The notes under the pieces were generated by a model, which saw only the letters and a list, made by a program, of their open reading frames with translations, was not told the origin of the DNA and did no database searches. DNA of 64,000 nucleotides, from the NCBI GenBank assembly GCA_036924285.1, contig JAYKYS010000006.1, positions 23,906,001 to 23,970,000 on the forward strand, written 5' to 3'. The position numbers were made by a program, and so were the translations under genes. The first letter of the stretch is position 1. The number at the start of each line of letters is the position of its first letter. This DNA comes from Asterella californica (lineage: Eukaryota; Streptophyta; Marchantiopsida; Marchantiales; Aytoniaceae). This document shows positions 1 through 10,204 of this stretch, piece by piece.

Positions 1-1245
1 GGAGGACATCTATGGAAGCGCCCTAAGCTACAAGGAGGTGTACCACAGCGGGTGGTATGTGACCTAGAATTGAAGCAGAAGCTGATCAAGGAGTTCCATG
101 AGAGTCTATGGGCCGGTCATAGAGGAGTTTGGGCTACATTTGCCAAGATAAAGGAGAAGTATTGGTGGAAGGGTATGTATAAGGATGTAGTACAGTTTGT
201 TTCATCCTGTATACCTTGCCAGATGTATTCCAACGTACGTCATCGTGATGGATTGCATCCTACTTATCCTTTAGCCATTCATTACAAATGGGTAGTTGAT
301 CTGGTAACTATGCCATTTGGACTTGGACAAATGAGGTATCTAGTCTTGGCTAGAGAAGATCTATCTAACCAAGTTGAAGGTCGTGCCCTGAGGACGAAGA
401 CCACTGCTAGTGTTTGCCGCTTTCTACTTGAAGATGTTATTTGTAGGTATGGGTGTGTGGGGAAGATCACTGCAGATAGGGGTGAGCTGGATTCACAAGA
501 AGCAGTTGAGTTCTTCAAGCGATTGAGAATCAAGTTGGCGTTAACCACTGCTTACAATCCTGAAGGGAATGGTAAGAGCGAAAGAGGTCATCCGCCAATC
601 ATCAAAGCTTTGGTAAAAGCTTGCAAGGGTAAGATCCGTGAATGGCCTAGACTGCTACCGTTTGCTTTGTGGGCAGATCGTACAACTCATAGTACCGTTA
701 CAGGTTACATGCCAGCAGAGTTGATACTAGGACAAAAACCTGTGATGCCGATTGAGGAGGTTGTGCCTACTTGGAATGTTTTGCCATGGGAAGATGATAG
801 AAGTACGGAGGATCTTCTTGCATTAAGGATCCAGCAGTTAGAACGAAGACCTGAGGATGTTGCCAAAGCTGTCGAAAGATTAAAGACTGCTAGAGAGAGA
901 AACAAAGGACGATTTGATAGAACGCATAGATTACGACCCAAACCAATTAAAGAAGGTGATTGGGTCTTAGTCTATGATAGTAGTCTTGATAATCAGCATA
1001 GCACTATCAGAAAGTTCTCCAAGAGATGGTTTGGACCTTATGTGGTATTAGAAGTTTATGATAATGCCACATACTCCTTGAGAGAGTTAGATGGTGCAGT
1101 GCTCAAGATACCAGTCGCAGGAAAGAGAATCAAGCTCTTTAGAAGGAGAGGGGAGGATCGGAACGTTGCAGAGTTTACAGAGGATGAAGCTGAAGACTCA
1201 ATGCAGGTTGAAGATGAGTTTGAAGCCGAAGCTGAAGAGTCTTGA
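1..1245 (+). CDS. Ty3/gypsy pol, 3' part (integrase), element A2, 5' end outside window
   Basis: This is the C-terminal portion of a retrotransposon polyprotein that inserts the cDNA into the genome. The frame is open from the first base, so the gene continues to the left of the window; the GTG at 52 is not a real start. Seen in order: an H2C2 zinc-binding region (HESLWAGH, then CIPC), the catalytic core with WVVDL (first Asp), ADRGEL (second Asp) and KSERG (Glu), and a C-terminal GDWVLVYD / RWFGPYVV module as in gypsy integrases. There is no chromodomain. The same order and wording occur in the elements at 7412-10204 and 56902-60501, so it is the same family (A). The stop is followed 35 bp later by a polypurine tract and an LTR. 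Confidence 0.9.
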   Translation, partial: GGHLWKRPKLQGGVPQRVVCDLELKQKLIKEFHESLWAGHRGVWATFAKIKEKYWWKGMYKDVVQFVSSCIPCQMYSNVRHRDGLHPTYPLAIHYKWVVDLVTMPFGLGQMRYLVLAREDLSNQVEGRALRTKTTASVCRFLLEDVICRYGCVGKITADRGELDSQEAVEFFKRLRIKLALTTAYNPEGNGKSERGHPPIIKALVKACKGKIREWPRLLPFALWADRTTHSTVTGYMPAELILGQKPVMPIEEVVPTWNVLPWEDDRSTEDLLALRIQQLERRPEDVAKAVERLKTARERNKGRFDRTHRLRPKPIKEGDWVLVYDSSLDNQHSTIRKFSKRWFGPYVVLEVYDNATYSLRELDGAVLKIPVAGKRIKLFRRRGEDRNVAEFTEDEAEDSMQVEDEFEAEAEES

Positions 1246-1280
1246 TCTGGATGGCACATACCGGAGGATGTGCAGGTTCA

Positions 1281-1291
1281 GAGGGGGTGGA
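1281..1291 (+). other. Polypurine tract of element A2
   Basis: The G-rich run GAGGGGGTGGA lies directly before the TG that opens the LTR. The same run sits at the same place in A1 (minus strand, 7300-7289) and, with one change, in A5 (60536-60547). It would prime plus-strand DNA synthesis. Confidence 0.8.
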
Positions 1292-2573
1292 TGTCGCGCT
1301 ACTTGGCGGCTACATGTTATATTTCTACTCCGACGCTTGAGTTTAGTAGTTCTAGAAGTTAGCTTATATTTCTTCTAGTCGTTTATGTATATGTTTGACA
1401 CCTTTGCATACGGTGTTAACACTATTTTGAGTCTTAGTAGGTTGATCACCATGTTGATAGGGCTTAAGCTCATGGGTTGTATTTGAGTGTCTCCCATGCA
1501 CGCTTTCTAGCTGATTTAAGTTATTTTTCGGGGCTGCGTGTCGTTTTAAGTAATTTAAGTTTTACGCTGGCACTCTAGGGGGCTTGACGTGGTAGCCTAT
1601 GAGTAAAACTAAGTTGCCACGTGGTTTAGGGTACTAAAGGACAACCAAGTGGAGCTATGAACTCCCATTGGTCTGTTTTTGTCTTTTGTTAAACTCTAAA
1701 TTTAGAAACAGCGCTCTAGAGTAGAGTTCGAGCATTTGGTGAGGGATCTTCGAAATCTGAGAGCACAGGGAGAGAGGTCTCGTCATGCCAAGCACTTCCA
1801 GTGAAAATTTCGATCGATTTGAGTCAATAAAGACGGAGTTATGAGCAATTGAAGTTCGGATTGTGCTAGAATTGAATCATTTTGGTTGGATTTAGGGTTT
1901 TCAGTGTCACTCGCAGCAGATTTGAGGAATTTGCTTCAAAACTTCGAGGTTGTGTTCTCCGCCAGCAGGGCTACGATTTCACAAAAAGTTTCATATCGAT
2001 TGAGCAACTGAGTAATTCAGGGCGGCCGCTGAAGCTGAGGGGGTCTGAAAAGCTCTTAATCTAGAGCAGCGACTTCAGAGGAGGAGATCTACAGTTCTGT
2101 GTACATTCAGGAGTCCCAACTTCACAGGGATGTTCAGCACCCTGTAGACTGCAAATCCTGTAAGGAAGTTCGAAATTGATCGAGCCAAACTCCTGTTATA
2201 GGTTGAAATAGCCAGCTAGGTACCAGAAATTGCCGTAGTTTTCTTGCTCAAAACTTTTCTGTTCATATCTCCGTGTCAGAATTTGATCTCAGGCTGAAAT
2301 TTCGTCTGTGAGTTCAGTAGTACCTCATTTGCATGTAGGAGAAGTTTAGAGGTCTAAACCTTCATAGTTTTCCTCTCCGTGAGTGTCAAAGTCCACCGCC
2401 GAATCCTATTACTGCCAGCTAGACCTGAATTTTGCCTTCTGGGTATATTACTAGATCTTACACATCTGTGTGAGTGTTTATAGCCCTATTGTGACCTGAA
2501 AGCCAACCTCTTGAGTGAACAACCACAGCCAGAAGCCCGGCGCTTTCCTAGGTAGACGGATTACACTCCGACA
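1292..2573 (+). repeat. 3' LTR of element A2
   Basis: It begins TGTCGCGC just after the polypurine tract and ends CTCCGACA, giving TG...CA ends and 1282 bp. Related copies lie at 61100-62472 (minus), which shares both ends, and at 21395-22893 (plus) and 37494-39002 (minus), which share most of the interior but have a longer, palindromic 5' head. The base string outside the 3' end is CCGG. The matching 5' LTR is outside the window, so the duplication cannot be confirmed here. Confidence 0.85.
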
Positions 2574-2789
2574 CCGGATGATCAGACTCAGCGTTATGTT
2601 AGTTCTTTAAAGAGACAGTTTAATCGTTTCTTTCCTCATCCTCGTCCGATCCACTGTCACCAAATTTCTTCGTTAATATCTAAGTTACTAACACTGTATA
2701 AAGTCTGATCATTCGATCCTGGGTTATGATGATTCTCTGAACTCCTCGCATACTGACTTCAGTCTAGATAGCATTCTCCGCATTATCGT

Positions 2790-3422
2790 TCAGTGCAGGC
2801 TGTACGAGATTTTATCAGGGGTACCCAAGTATGCTAGCTCCGTCTGTACATAGTTGTGGATGTACGCGCCCCAGTAGATTGGCACTCTGTCATCCCACAC
2901 TGATTCCAAGAACTCCACGTCCTGATCTCCTAAGTACCTTGTCTTTTGCGCTTTTCCCTTGGGGAAAAGATGCAGAAACAACTTCGCCAGAAGTCGCTTC
3001 TTCGGCTCCCGGTAAGACTCTATCTTCCAACCGTTCCTCCCCTGCCTGTCTTCCACGAAAAGGCAGGTGGTACTCCCAGGCACATGCCATGAACTCACAA
3101 TCCTAGGCAAGATCTTCTTCTCGTACCAATATCCTCGGTTCTCGGTCTCAGGCCTGTGAAACGCCTTACGCCACCAGTCTTCAATCCAGGAAGACGGTCT
3201 TCCCCGAGCTACTCCTGTCTTCGCAGGTACACGGTTACGCGGTGGTAACGCGACCCACACCTCCTCCAGAAGCCCTTGATCTGCGAGGTTCCAATCCCAC
3301 AGGAAGAAGTCGAGACCCAACTCCTTGAGGAAAGGAGTGGCCTCGGCCAATTCTGCCGTGGGTAACACCAAGCCTCGCAGATGCATCGACATACCTGGAA
3401 GATCTGTTGCACTAAACCACAA
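2790..3422 (-). CDS. Unassigned 210-residue ORF downstream of B1 pol
   Basis: This open frame lies on the same strand as the B1 pol gene, 3' of its integrase. It is 210 codons, rich in Trp, Leu and charged residues (for example WIEDWWRKAF, RGYWYEKKILPRIVSSWHV, VPIYWGAYIHNYVQTELAYL). It reads like a real soluble or peripheral protein rather than a chance frame, but I do not recognise the family. A plant mobile-domain protein or an element-specific accessory protein are both possible; neither is shown. The frame may extend upstream, since a second frame at 3466-3209 overlaps it, suggesting a frameshift near its start. An accessory ORF after pol in the same orientation also occurs in B2 (29563-30819), though the two sequences do not look alike. 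Confidence 0.5.
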   Translation of the reverse strand: MWFSATDLPGMSMHLRGLVLPTAELAEATPFLKELGLDFFLWDWNLADQGLLEEVWVALPPRNRVPAKTGVARGRPSSWIEDWWRKAFHRPETENRGYWYEKKILPRIVSSWHVPGSTTCLFVEDRQGRNGWKIESYREPKKRLLAKLFLHLFPKGKAQKTRYLGDQDVEFLESVWDDRVPIYWGAYIHNYVQTELAYLGTPDKISYSLH

Positions 3423-5111
3423 GCACCTACGATGAGCTGAAGGCTCAGTTCTTCCCGAGTGCCCACAGTCTAGCTTCTACTTCTCAGAAGACGAAACTAG
3501 TCTTCCAGAAGACAGCTACTCCGTCTTCCGGGATTCTAACAGTACTTCCTAGATAGCTCTCGTCTTCCGAGCTATATCTAAACAATCTTATCTAAGCAAG
3601 GCCTCGCATGGATTACCAAGAAGACAACCCACCTTGCATTACATCCTACTTCCTTTCAGAAGATACAAGATATGCGAGAAGTAGAGTATGAGAAAGGTTC
3701 AGAAGATGGTTGCGGGCTCCTGCGGTGACAGTGGCCTCTGGGAAGACACTTGGGACAGCTTCCGATTCAATGTCTTTCTCGGAAGACTTCTCGAAGTCAG
3801 ACTTCCCTTCACTGGTCTCACCTGTCTTCGTCTTCCTACACGCAATCTATCCTCACAACAGACTCAAGACAACTGCACTCTGTTCTTCTGACTTCTCACC
3901 TCTCATACGCACTCAGAAGAAGCTTGCTGCATGATGGGAAGACATGACCCTCGACCATTCCCTCCAGATTCTGCCAGCAAGACTTCTCACAACTCTCTTC
4001 TAAGTTCGGGAAGAAGAAGGAACGGCTGCTATGGATCGGACAGAAGAGACCCGAATGGACCCTCGCGTCTTCTCGCTCATTTTGCCAGCCTTCCAGTCTT
4101 CTAGTCTCTCTAGGAAGATGGGGAGTTGAGAAGCTTGGAAGACCGGGAGGCACAGACCTAGTTCCCGACTTCCAACTTCTCGAATTAACACAACAACTCA
4201 CCACTCCACTCAGGATTCGTACCAAGCCTCTCTAAACACAAAAGCAAAGCAAATTCACTCTTGATACAAATTGTGTTCAGTCGACTTCCGAAGACAGTCT
4301 TCCGAAGACAGTCAAGTTCAAGAAGCGTCTTCCGAAGATGTTCCCATCTTCCGAATCGTCTTCTGTTCCAAGTTTCGGGGATAGAGAGGTAGGGGGGTAG
4401 GGAAATTGATAGTTGGGGTCTCCAATTTGAGGGCTAGGAGTAGGGAAGCTCGAATTGAGCTCGGGAAGAAGCAAGGAGATGTCTCGACAGAAATTGGGCA
4501 GCGCTTCCGCGCCCAATGTCTCAATAGAAAGAATGGGGGTGGGGTAATCGATCAGGCTGCCTGCACACAATCAAGGAAGCGCCGGGAGTACCAAGAAAAG
4601 GTGAGAAGAAGTGGGAGGGGAAAAGAACAGAGGGAAGAACCTCTACAGTCTTCTTCGGCTCTCCGAGTTGCCTTCGACCTCCGCGCGCTTCTGGCTCTTG
4701 TCCTAGCTTCCAATGCGACTCCACACGACTGCGCTTGCTATCAATTTCGGTCCACACCTCGATTCCACCTCTGCTTCTACTCGCCACTCTTCACTGTCAG
4801 CTTCTCGGAAGCTCCACAGAAACGCCTTCGCTTTCTCTGCTGTTTGTGCTCCCGCAATTCGATCTCACCCTTCGCCTAGCTGCCAACTTACTCTCTCCTA
4901 TCTCGATGTCTCACTTGATTCCTCTCTCAATGCTAGCTCGCGAAGCTCACTCTCTCAATCGATCTTCTTCAGGCGCGCTATGCTGCGGGAAGTTGGAAGG
5001 TGCCTAATGTGCTTCCTCACGCATCTTCTCCGCAGATTAGGGGTTCTCGTCTTTGGTGTCTTCCTGACCTACCTACCTATTCGGTGCGCTCCAGTAGGTA
5101 CACCTACTGTC
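3423..5111. other. B1 post-pol non-coding region rich in GGAAGAC / GTCTTCC
   Basis: No convincing gene is seen. The segment is dense in the heptamer GGAAGAC and its complement, often paired head to head as GTCTTC-S-GAAGAC (for example around 4290-4350). About 1.5 kb of it (3690-5200) is repeated in inverted orientation at 62480-63990. Short frames in it, such as 4406-4879 on the plus strand, are conserved in the other copy only as DNA and run antisense to pol, so I do not call them genes. It is probably the 3' untranslated or LTR-proximal part of the B family. Confidence 0.55.
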
Positions 5112-5265
5112 TTACCCAAAAACTCGTGGTTGGTCCTTCGCGGTCGCTGTCTTCTGTGTACCGTCCAACTCTTCCAACTGCAAGGAGCCATTGTCGAAGA
5201 CCTCTAAGACACGGTAAGGTCCCATCCAGCGAAGATGAAGTTTCCCGGGGAACTTAATATGACGG
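5112..5265 (-). pseudogene. B1 integrase C-terminus, separated from the rest by element A1
   Basis: The minus strand encodes the end of a gypsy integrase (FPGKLHLRWMGPYRVLEVFDN, then LQLEELDGT). The rest of the same gene lies beyond 15356. If A1 and one copy of its target duplication are removed, the two parts meet in frame (checked codon by codon), so this is an insertion break, not a separate gene. The homologous end in B2 is at 31927-32094. Confidence 0.85.
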
Positions 5266-5388
5266 TATCGTGTCGGATATTTTGTGCGTGAAGGATGTCC
5301 AGGAAAACGCGAGGTTCCTGGCTGTGGAGATGCTGTGTGCCAAACAGAGACAAGACAGAGAAGAACAACCACGAAAAAGGAATGCTGC

Positions 5389-5396
5389 GATATATA
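5389..5396 (-). promoter_or_regulatory. TATA-like box in A1 LTR (also 13456-13463)
   Basis: The minus strand reads GGTATATATCGC about 125 bp before the LTR 3' end. In the 5' LTR copy the same site lies at 13456-13463, ahead of gag. If used, transcription would start about 30 bp further on and leave a short R-U5 of roughly 100 bp. Confidence 0.4.
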
Positions 5397-6723
5397 CCAC
5401 TCTGAAAGTATGTACACTGTCGATTCTTTCTCCAAACAGCACAAAACTGAGGAAAAGACCAGAGCGGTCTGTAACCTACTTCAGAAGCCCTAAAACAAAC
5501 CCCTGAAACGTAACCCTAGTCTGAAATCGCCAAAACGTAGCTCAAAGCAAGAGGAACTTCTCTTTGCTAACAACCAGAGCCACAACAGTATCATGCGATC
5601 CAAACCCAAGTCCAAACCACATCCACACACTAGCTCTTGGCTAAAGCTAGCTACCACAAGCCATACACAACCAACTAAGTCCTTAACGAACTCAAAAGGA
5701 CGAAACCTGTAGCGAAGGAACCGAAAAAGACCTATCTGGGAACTTTCTCCTTTCGCCAAACGATCTTCAAATGTTGATAGGGTCTCCTTCCCTGACTCCG
5801 TTGGCCCAAGAAACCTTCAGATCCGGCTCCCGATAGTTGAGATATCGCTAATTTTCGGTCGTAGGTGACCGAACCTTCAAAAACTCCTCCCTGCGGCTTA
5901 AAACCGCTCACACCGCACAAACGGATCGTCTAAACTGATATCCGTCTTCGCTGGTAGGTAGATCTGGCTACTCTGAACCCAACAAGACTCCAAACAAGCC
6001 GTTTGGAGTTCCCCTTGCAAAACTACTCGAGAAATTTGGTCGCAGACTACAAAAAACTGACGTAAATCGGCTCCCTGCGGCTCAAATTTGCTCACCACAC
6101 CCAAACCAACAATCCAATTCACTTACAGTCTTCTCCTATGCGTACATGAGGACTCCCTGATCGCGTAGACACCAAGAACGAAGAGCTTGGCTCACCGATC
6201 GCGAAGAACAATCCAATCTCAGGTCGCAGGCGATGAAAACCTGACGCAAGCGCTTCCCTGCGAGCCAATTTCTCTCACAACTCTCAAACCGCCCGATAAA
6301 ACTTTGTATCGTCTTCAATTTCCTGAAGAACTCGTTGTTCTGATCCCGATGGATCCAAGGACAGCAAGTTTGGACTCCGGAACGGCCCGAACGGTCCAAC
6401 TCTCCTTCACAGGTAACTGAAAACCCCAATTCTGCTCCCTGCGTCTCAATTTCTCCCAGAACACAACCCCCGATCCGTCTCTTCAAGAACCGTCTTAACC
6501 TGTGCGTAGCCTGCACAGATCTGAACCCGATGACACCTTGCGCGCGTGTATTGGACTTCCCAATTCTCCAAAACATCCACCGACAGGTCGCAGGAACAAG
6601 CAAGCCCCTTAAGCAGCCCCCTTGCAACAGTCTGTACGTACGAAGTTCAACTCTCAATAATAAGAAGCAGGCCCCTTGCGTGTTTGATATAACACCTGAA
6701 GCCCTAAATACCCAGTCAGCAAG

Positions 6724-7210
6724 TAACCAGGAGCCTAGCTTGATTTTATCTTTTTCCGAATCGCATAACTTCTTCTCTGGATGTCCAAACGAAATAAACA
6801 AGATGCCCATGGAAAGCTGACAACGAGCTCTATCCATCTATGCGATAAAAGTAAAGATCCGAAGTTGCGCCAAAAGCTCGTAAGCTGGGGCCTAGCTTGT
6901 TTTCTCCATCTTTCGAGTCCTGTAACTTCTTCACTATGCGTCCAAACGAAGTAGACAAAGTGCCTATGGAATGCTGACAAGGAGCTCTATCCACTGGTGC
7001 GATAAGAACGAAGATCCGAGGTGGTGCCAAAAACCCGTAAGCTGGGGCCTAGCTTATTTTCTCCATCTTTCGAGTCCTGTAACTTCCCCACTAGGCGTCC
7101 AAACGAAGTAGACAAAGTGCCTTTGGAAAGCTGACAAGGAGCTCTACCCATCTATGTGATGAAAATGGAGATCTGAGATTGTGCCAAAAGCCCGTAAGCT
7201 GGGGCCTAAC
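6724..7210 (-). repeat. Tandem array, three units of about 157 bp, inside the A1 LTR
   Basis: The marker TAAGCTGGGGCCTA recurs at 6881, 7039 and 7195, spaced 158 and 156 bp. Each unit also holds GTCCAAACGAA and GCTGACAA-GAGCTCTA. The first unit is the most divergent. The same array is at about 14791-15277 in the 5' LTR. Its place in the U3 part, upstream of the TATA-like site, would suit an enhancer repeat; that role is inference. Confidence 0.85.
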
Positions 7211-7288
7211 TTGTCTTCTCATGAGTGTCTTTGAAGCAACAAGTATCGAAGTTTGAATTTCAAGTAGGAGCCGGTCCACGACACGACA

Positions 7289-7300
7289 TCCACCCCCTCT
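7289..7300 (-). other. Polypurine tract of element A1
   Basis: The minus strand reads AGAGGGGGTGGA immediately before the 3' LTR. It matches the tract of A2 at 1281-1291. Confidence 0.85.
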
Positions 7301-7411
7301 GAACCTGTGCATCCTCCGGTATGCACCAGAGATACCAACCAAGGAGTGGACCGGCTTATCGTCATACTTCCCATCGTAACGAACCTCACCTTCAAGATCT
7401 TCTGCATAATC

Positions 7412-10204
7412 CTAACCCTCAAACTGAAACTCCGTCAAGATATCTGCTAAATCGACCTCCTCATCTCTCTTTTTGAAAATCTTGACGCGTTTACCTGCCA
7501 CTGGTACCTTCAAGCTTGTTCCATCCAACTCTTGCAGGGCGTAAGTTGCGTTGTCATGAACCTTCTTCACCACATACGGACCAAACCATCTTCTGGAAAA
7601 CTTCCGGAGTGCACTATGCTGGTTGTCTAGACTGTTGTCATAAACTAACACCCAATCACCTTCCTTGATATCCCTAGGTCTCAAACGATGTCGCTGATCA
7701 AATCTGACCTTGTTCTTCAACCGTGCTTCTCGCAGCCTATCCAAAGCAGTTTGGATATCCTCTGGTCTTCTCTCTAACTGCCTAATTCGAATAGCAAGAA
7801 GCTCTTCTCTAGTCAAATTGTCCTCCCAAGGTAACACACTCCATGTCAGAACATGTTCTTCAGTCGGCATGATAGGCTTCTGACATGTGATGAGTTCCAC
7901 CGGCATGTAACCTGTCACCGAGCTGTGCGTCGTTCTATCTGCCCATAACGCAAATGGTAAGAGTCGAGGCCACTCGCGCACCCTTCCGTTGCAAGCCTTC
8001 ACCAAAGCTTTCACAATGGGTGGATGACCACGTTCACTCTTGGCATTCCCTTCGGGGTTATTAGCAGTTGTCAGTGACAACCTCACCCCACACCTTGCAA
8101 AGAATTCACGAGCCTCATGTGCATCTAGCTCTCCCCGATCTGCAGTGATCTTCCCCACACATCCATACCGACAAACAACCTCTTCCAAGAGAAATCTACA
8201 TACTCCTTCAGTTGTCTTCGTCCGAAGCGCCCTACCCTCGACTTGATTTGAAAGATCCTCTCTAGCAAGTACCAAGTATCTCATCTGCCATAATCCAACC
8301 GGCATAATCACCAAGTCTACCACCCACTTGAAGTGGATTGCCAACGGATAAGTCGGATGTAATCCGTCACGATGTCGGATATTCGAATACATCTGACATG
8401 TCAAACAAGACTCCACAAAAGATACAACATCCTTGTACATGTTTTTCCACCAATACCGCTCTTTCATCTTTGTAAAAGTGGCCCAAATCCCTCGATGTCC
8501 AGCCCAAAGACTCTCATGGAACGCCTTGAGCAACTTCTGCTGATCTTCCTTGTTGCAAATCACCCGTAGCGGTACTCCACCTTTTTGCTTCGATCGCTTC
8601 CAAAGAAACCCATCCTGCAACATGAAGTTGTAGGCCTTCCTTCTAACTCTCCGAAACCTCTCATCTGTCCAACCTGTCTGCTTAACCATCGTACTAAGGT
8701 ATCTCTCGATATCAAGCAAATCACCATCATACAACCCTTCAACAAACAACTCATCTTCTCTTCCTGTCTGTGCAATCGAATAGAACTCTGTACCCACGTC
8801 GTCAATGTCTTCTACCATCTCATCTTCCCCATCATATCGAGCCCGAGACAACATATCCGCCATCAGATTATCCTTCCCTGCGATATGTCTAAACTCCGGG
8901 TTCAACGACTTGATATATGCGATCCATCGTAACATCGCAATATCAGGAGTTGAACAATTCATGATCATCCCTAACAACGGCAAGCAATCAGTTTCAACCA
9001 CCACTACGGCTCCAATCAAATACTCTTTCTCAGTTTTCATAGCTGAAACAATACCCCACAATTCTCTCTTCACTTGCGGGTAAGCACGTTGTCGAGCACT
9101 TAACACCTTCGCTCCGAACCTAACCGCAAACCTGTCTCCATCCTCATCATCCTGTCCGACTGCCCATCCAATTGCAACTGGACTTGTATCCACAGTAAGA
9201 ACCACCGGCCTAGCACCATTGTAATCAATCCTTCCCAGAACTGGAGGAGATGATAGTAAAGACTTCAGCTTCCTTACCGCATCAGTATGCTCTTCCTCCC
9301 ATCTGAATTTATAACCCTTACGCAACAATCCATACAACGGATCCGCCACATGCGCATAATGAGGAATCCAAATGTGGTAGAATACACAAGCACCCAAAAA
9401 TCTTCTTACTTCTGTCAGCGAGTTGCAAACCTCCTTCATCCTTCCAATCGCATCCACCTTGTTCGGATCTGGCTTCCGACCAAACGATCCACACAAATGA
9501 CCAACGATCAAAACCTCTCTAACTCCAAATGTAGACTTCGCACCTGACAGCGTAAGATGAACTTCCTCAAGTCGAGATAAGATCTTCTCACAGTCTGCGA
9601 TGTGATCAGTGACGTATCGCCGACACCCCCTCTGATCTAATGCTTCATCCTTCTCATCTTCCACACATCCTTTGATGGGGATGTCATCCAAGAACGGCAT
9701 CGTCTTTTCAGAGATGAAGTCCCTTAGAACTCGATTCATCCCGTTCATCATGTGTGCTACCGAGTTGGTAGCTTCCTGCGGTAAGGTACACATCCTAACC
9801 AACCCCAAAGGTGTCCTCATTGTCGTGAAGCTTCTGCTCTCCTCCGCTAGTTGAAACTGATCATACCCCGAGTAAAGATCTCCCATTGAGTAAATCGCTC
9901 TTCCTGCAAACGCTTCTGCAAACTCATCCACAATCGGTCCCACCCCAGCATTTCTGATTGTTACTGCGTTCACTGGCTGCATGTCTTGGATGAACCGCAG
10001 CGACCCATTCTTCTTTGGTACTGTAAACCATCTGCTTGAATATGGTGCAAACGACGGCTCCAAGATCTTCATCCGCATCTTCTCCTTCAGCAACTCCACT
10101 AGTTTGGGCAAGTGAGCCCGCGGTACTGGAATTGGTCTCAGGTTCCATGGCACATGCGGTACCGTGAAGATAACCATCGGGTAACAACGTACGGATCTAC
10201 ACAT
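7412..10204 (-). CDS. Ty3/gypsy pol: reverse transcriptase, RNase H, integrase (element A1)
   Basis: A 930-codon frame carries most of the polyprotein. Seen in order: reverse transcriptase (about residues 25-290) with SSRWFTVPKK, LYSGYDQFQL and the catalytic FLDD box, where most gypsy elements have YxDD; RNase H (about 320-455) with LTVDTSP, KREL, VETD and GKDNLMADMLSR; the integrase zinc region (HESLWAGH ... CLTCQMY); the DDE core (VVDL, ADRGEL, KSERG); and a C-terminal GDWVLVYD module. No chromodomain follows. The true start is upstream in another frame: comparison with A5 shows a one-base loss between 10180 and 10193 that divides pol into this frame and the one at 10833-10138. The ATG at 10204 is therefore only the first in-frame Met after the break. 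Confidence 0.92.
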   Translation of the reverse strand: MCRSVRCYPMVIFTVPHVPWNLRPIPVPRAHLPKLVELLKEKMRMKILEPSFAPYSSRWFTVPKKNGSLRFIQDMQPVNAVTIRNAGVGPIVDEFAEAFAGRAIYSMGDLYSGYDQFQLAEESRSFTTMRTPLGLVRMCTLPQEATNSVAHMMNGMNRVLRDFISEKTMPFLDDIPIKGCVEDEKDEALDQRGCRRYVTDHIADCEKILSRLEEVHLTLSGAKSTFGVREVLIVGHLCGSFGRKPDPNKVDAIGRMKEVCNSLTEVRRFLGACVFYHIWIPHYAHVADPLYGLLRKGYKFRWEEEHTDAVRKLKSLLSSPPVLGRIDYNGARPVVLTVDTSPVAIGWAVGQDDEDGDRFAVRFGAKVLSARQRAYPQVKRELWGIVSAMKTEKEYLIGAVVVVETDCLPLLGMIMNCSTPDIAMLRWIAYIKSLNPEFRHIAGKDNLMADMLSRARYDGEDEMVEDIDDVGTEFYSIAQTGREDELFVEGLYDGDLLDIERYLSTMVKQTGWTDERFRRVRRKAYNFMLQDGFLWKRSKQKGGVPLRVICNKEDQQKLLKAFHESLWAGHRGIWATFTKMKERYWWKNMYKDVVSFVESCLTCQMYSNIRHRDGLHPTYPLAIHFKWVVDLVIMPVGLWQMRYLVLAREDLSNQVEGRALRTKTTEGVCRFLLEEVVCRYGCVGKITADRGELDAHEAREFFARCGVRLSLTTANNPEGNAKSERGHPPIVKALVKACNGRVREWPRLLPFALWADRTTHSSVTGYMPVELITCQKPIMPTEEHVLTWSVLPWEDNLTREELLAIRIRQLERRPEDIQTALDRLREARLKNKVRFDQRHRLRPRDIKEGDWVLVYDNSLDNQHSALRKFSRRWFGPYVVKKVHDNATYALQELDGTSLKVPVAGKRVKIFKKRDEEVDLADILTEFQFEG

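Larger units (their letters stand above)
5266..7288 (-). repeat. 3' LTR of element A1
   Basis: On the minus strand it runs from TGTCGTGTCG (7288) to CCGACACGATA (5266), so the ends are TG...TA rather than the usual TG...CA. It matches 13333-15355 over its whole length with the same number of bases. Differences seen by eye are at about 5380, 6383, 6748 and 7267. The interior holds two sets of tandem units: a 157-bp array near the 5' side and a more degenerate series built around CTCCCTGCGGCTCAAA (about 5905, 6070, 6250, 6440). Confidence 0.95.

Noticed and set aside
1200..1260. Chromodomain at the end of integrase
   Set aside because: The tails of A1, A2 and A5 are short and acidic with no chromodomain aromatic cage motif.
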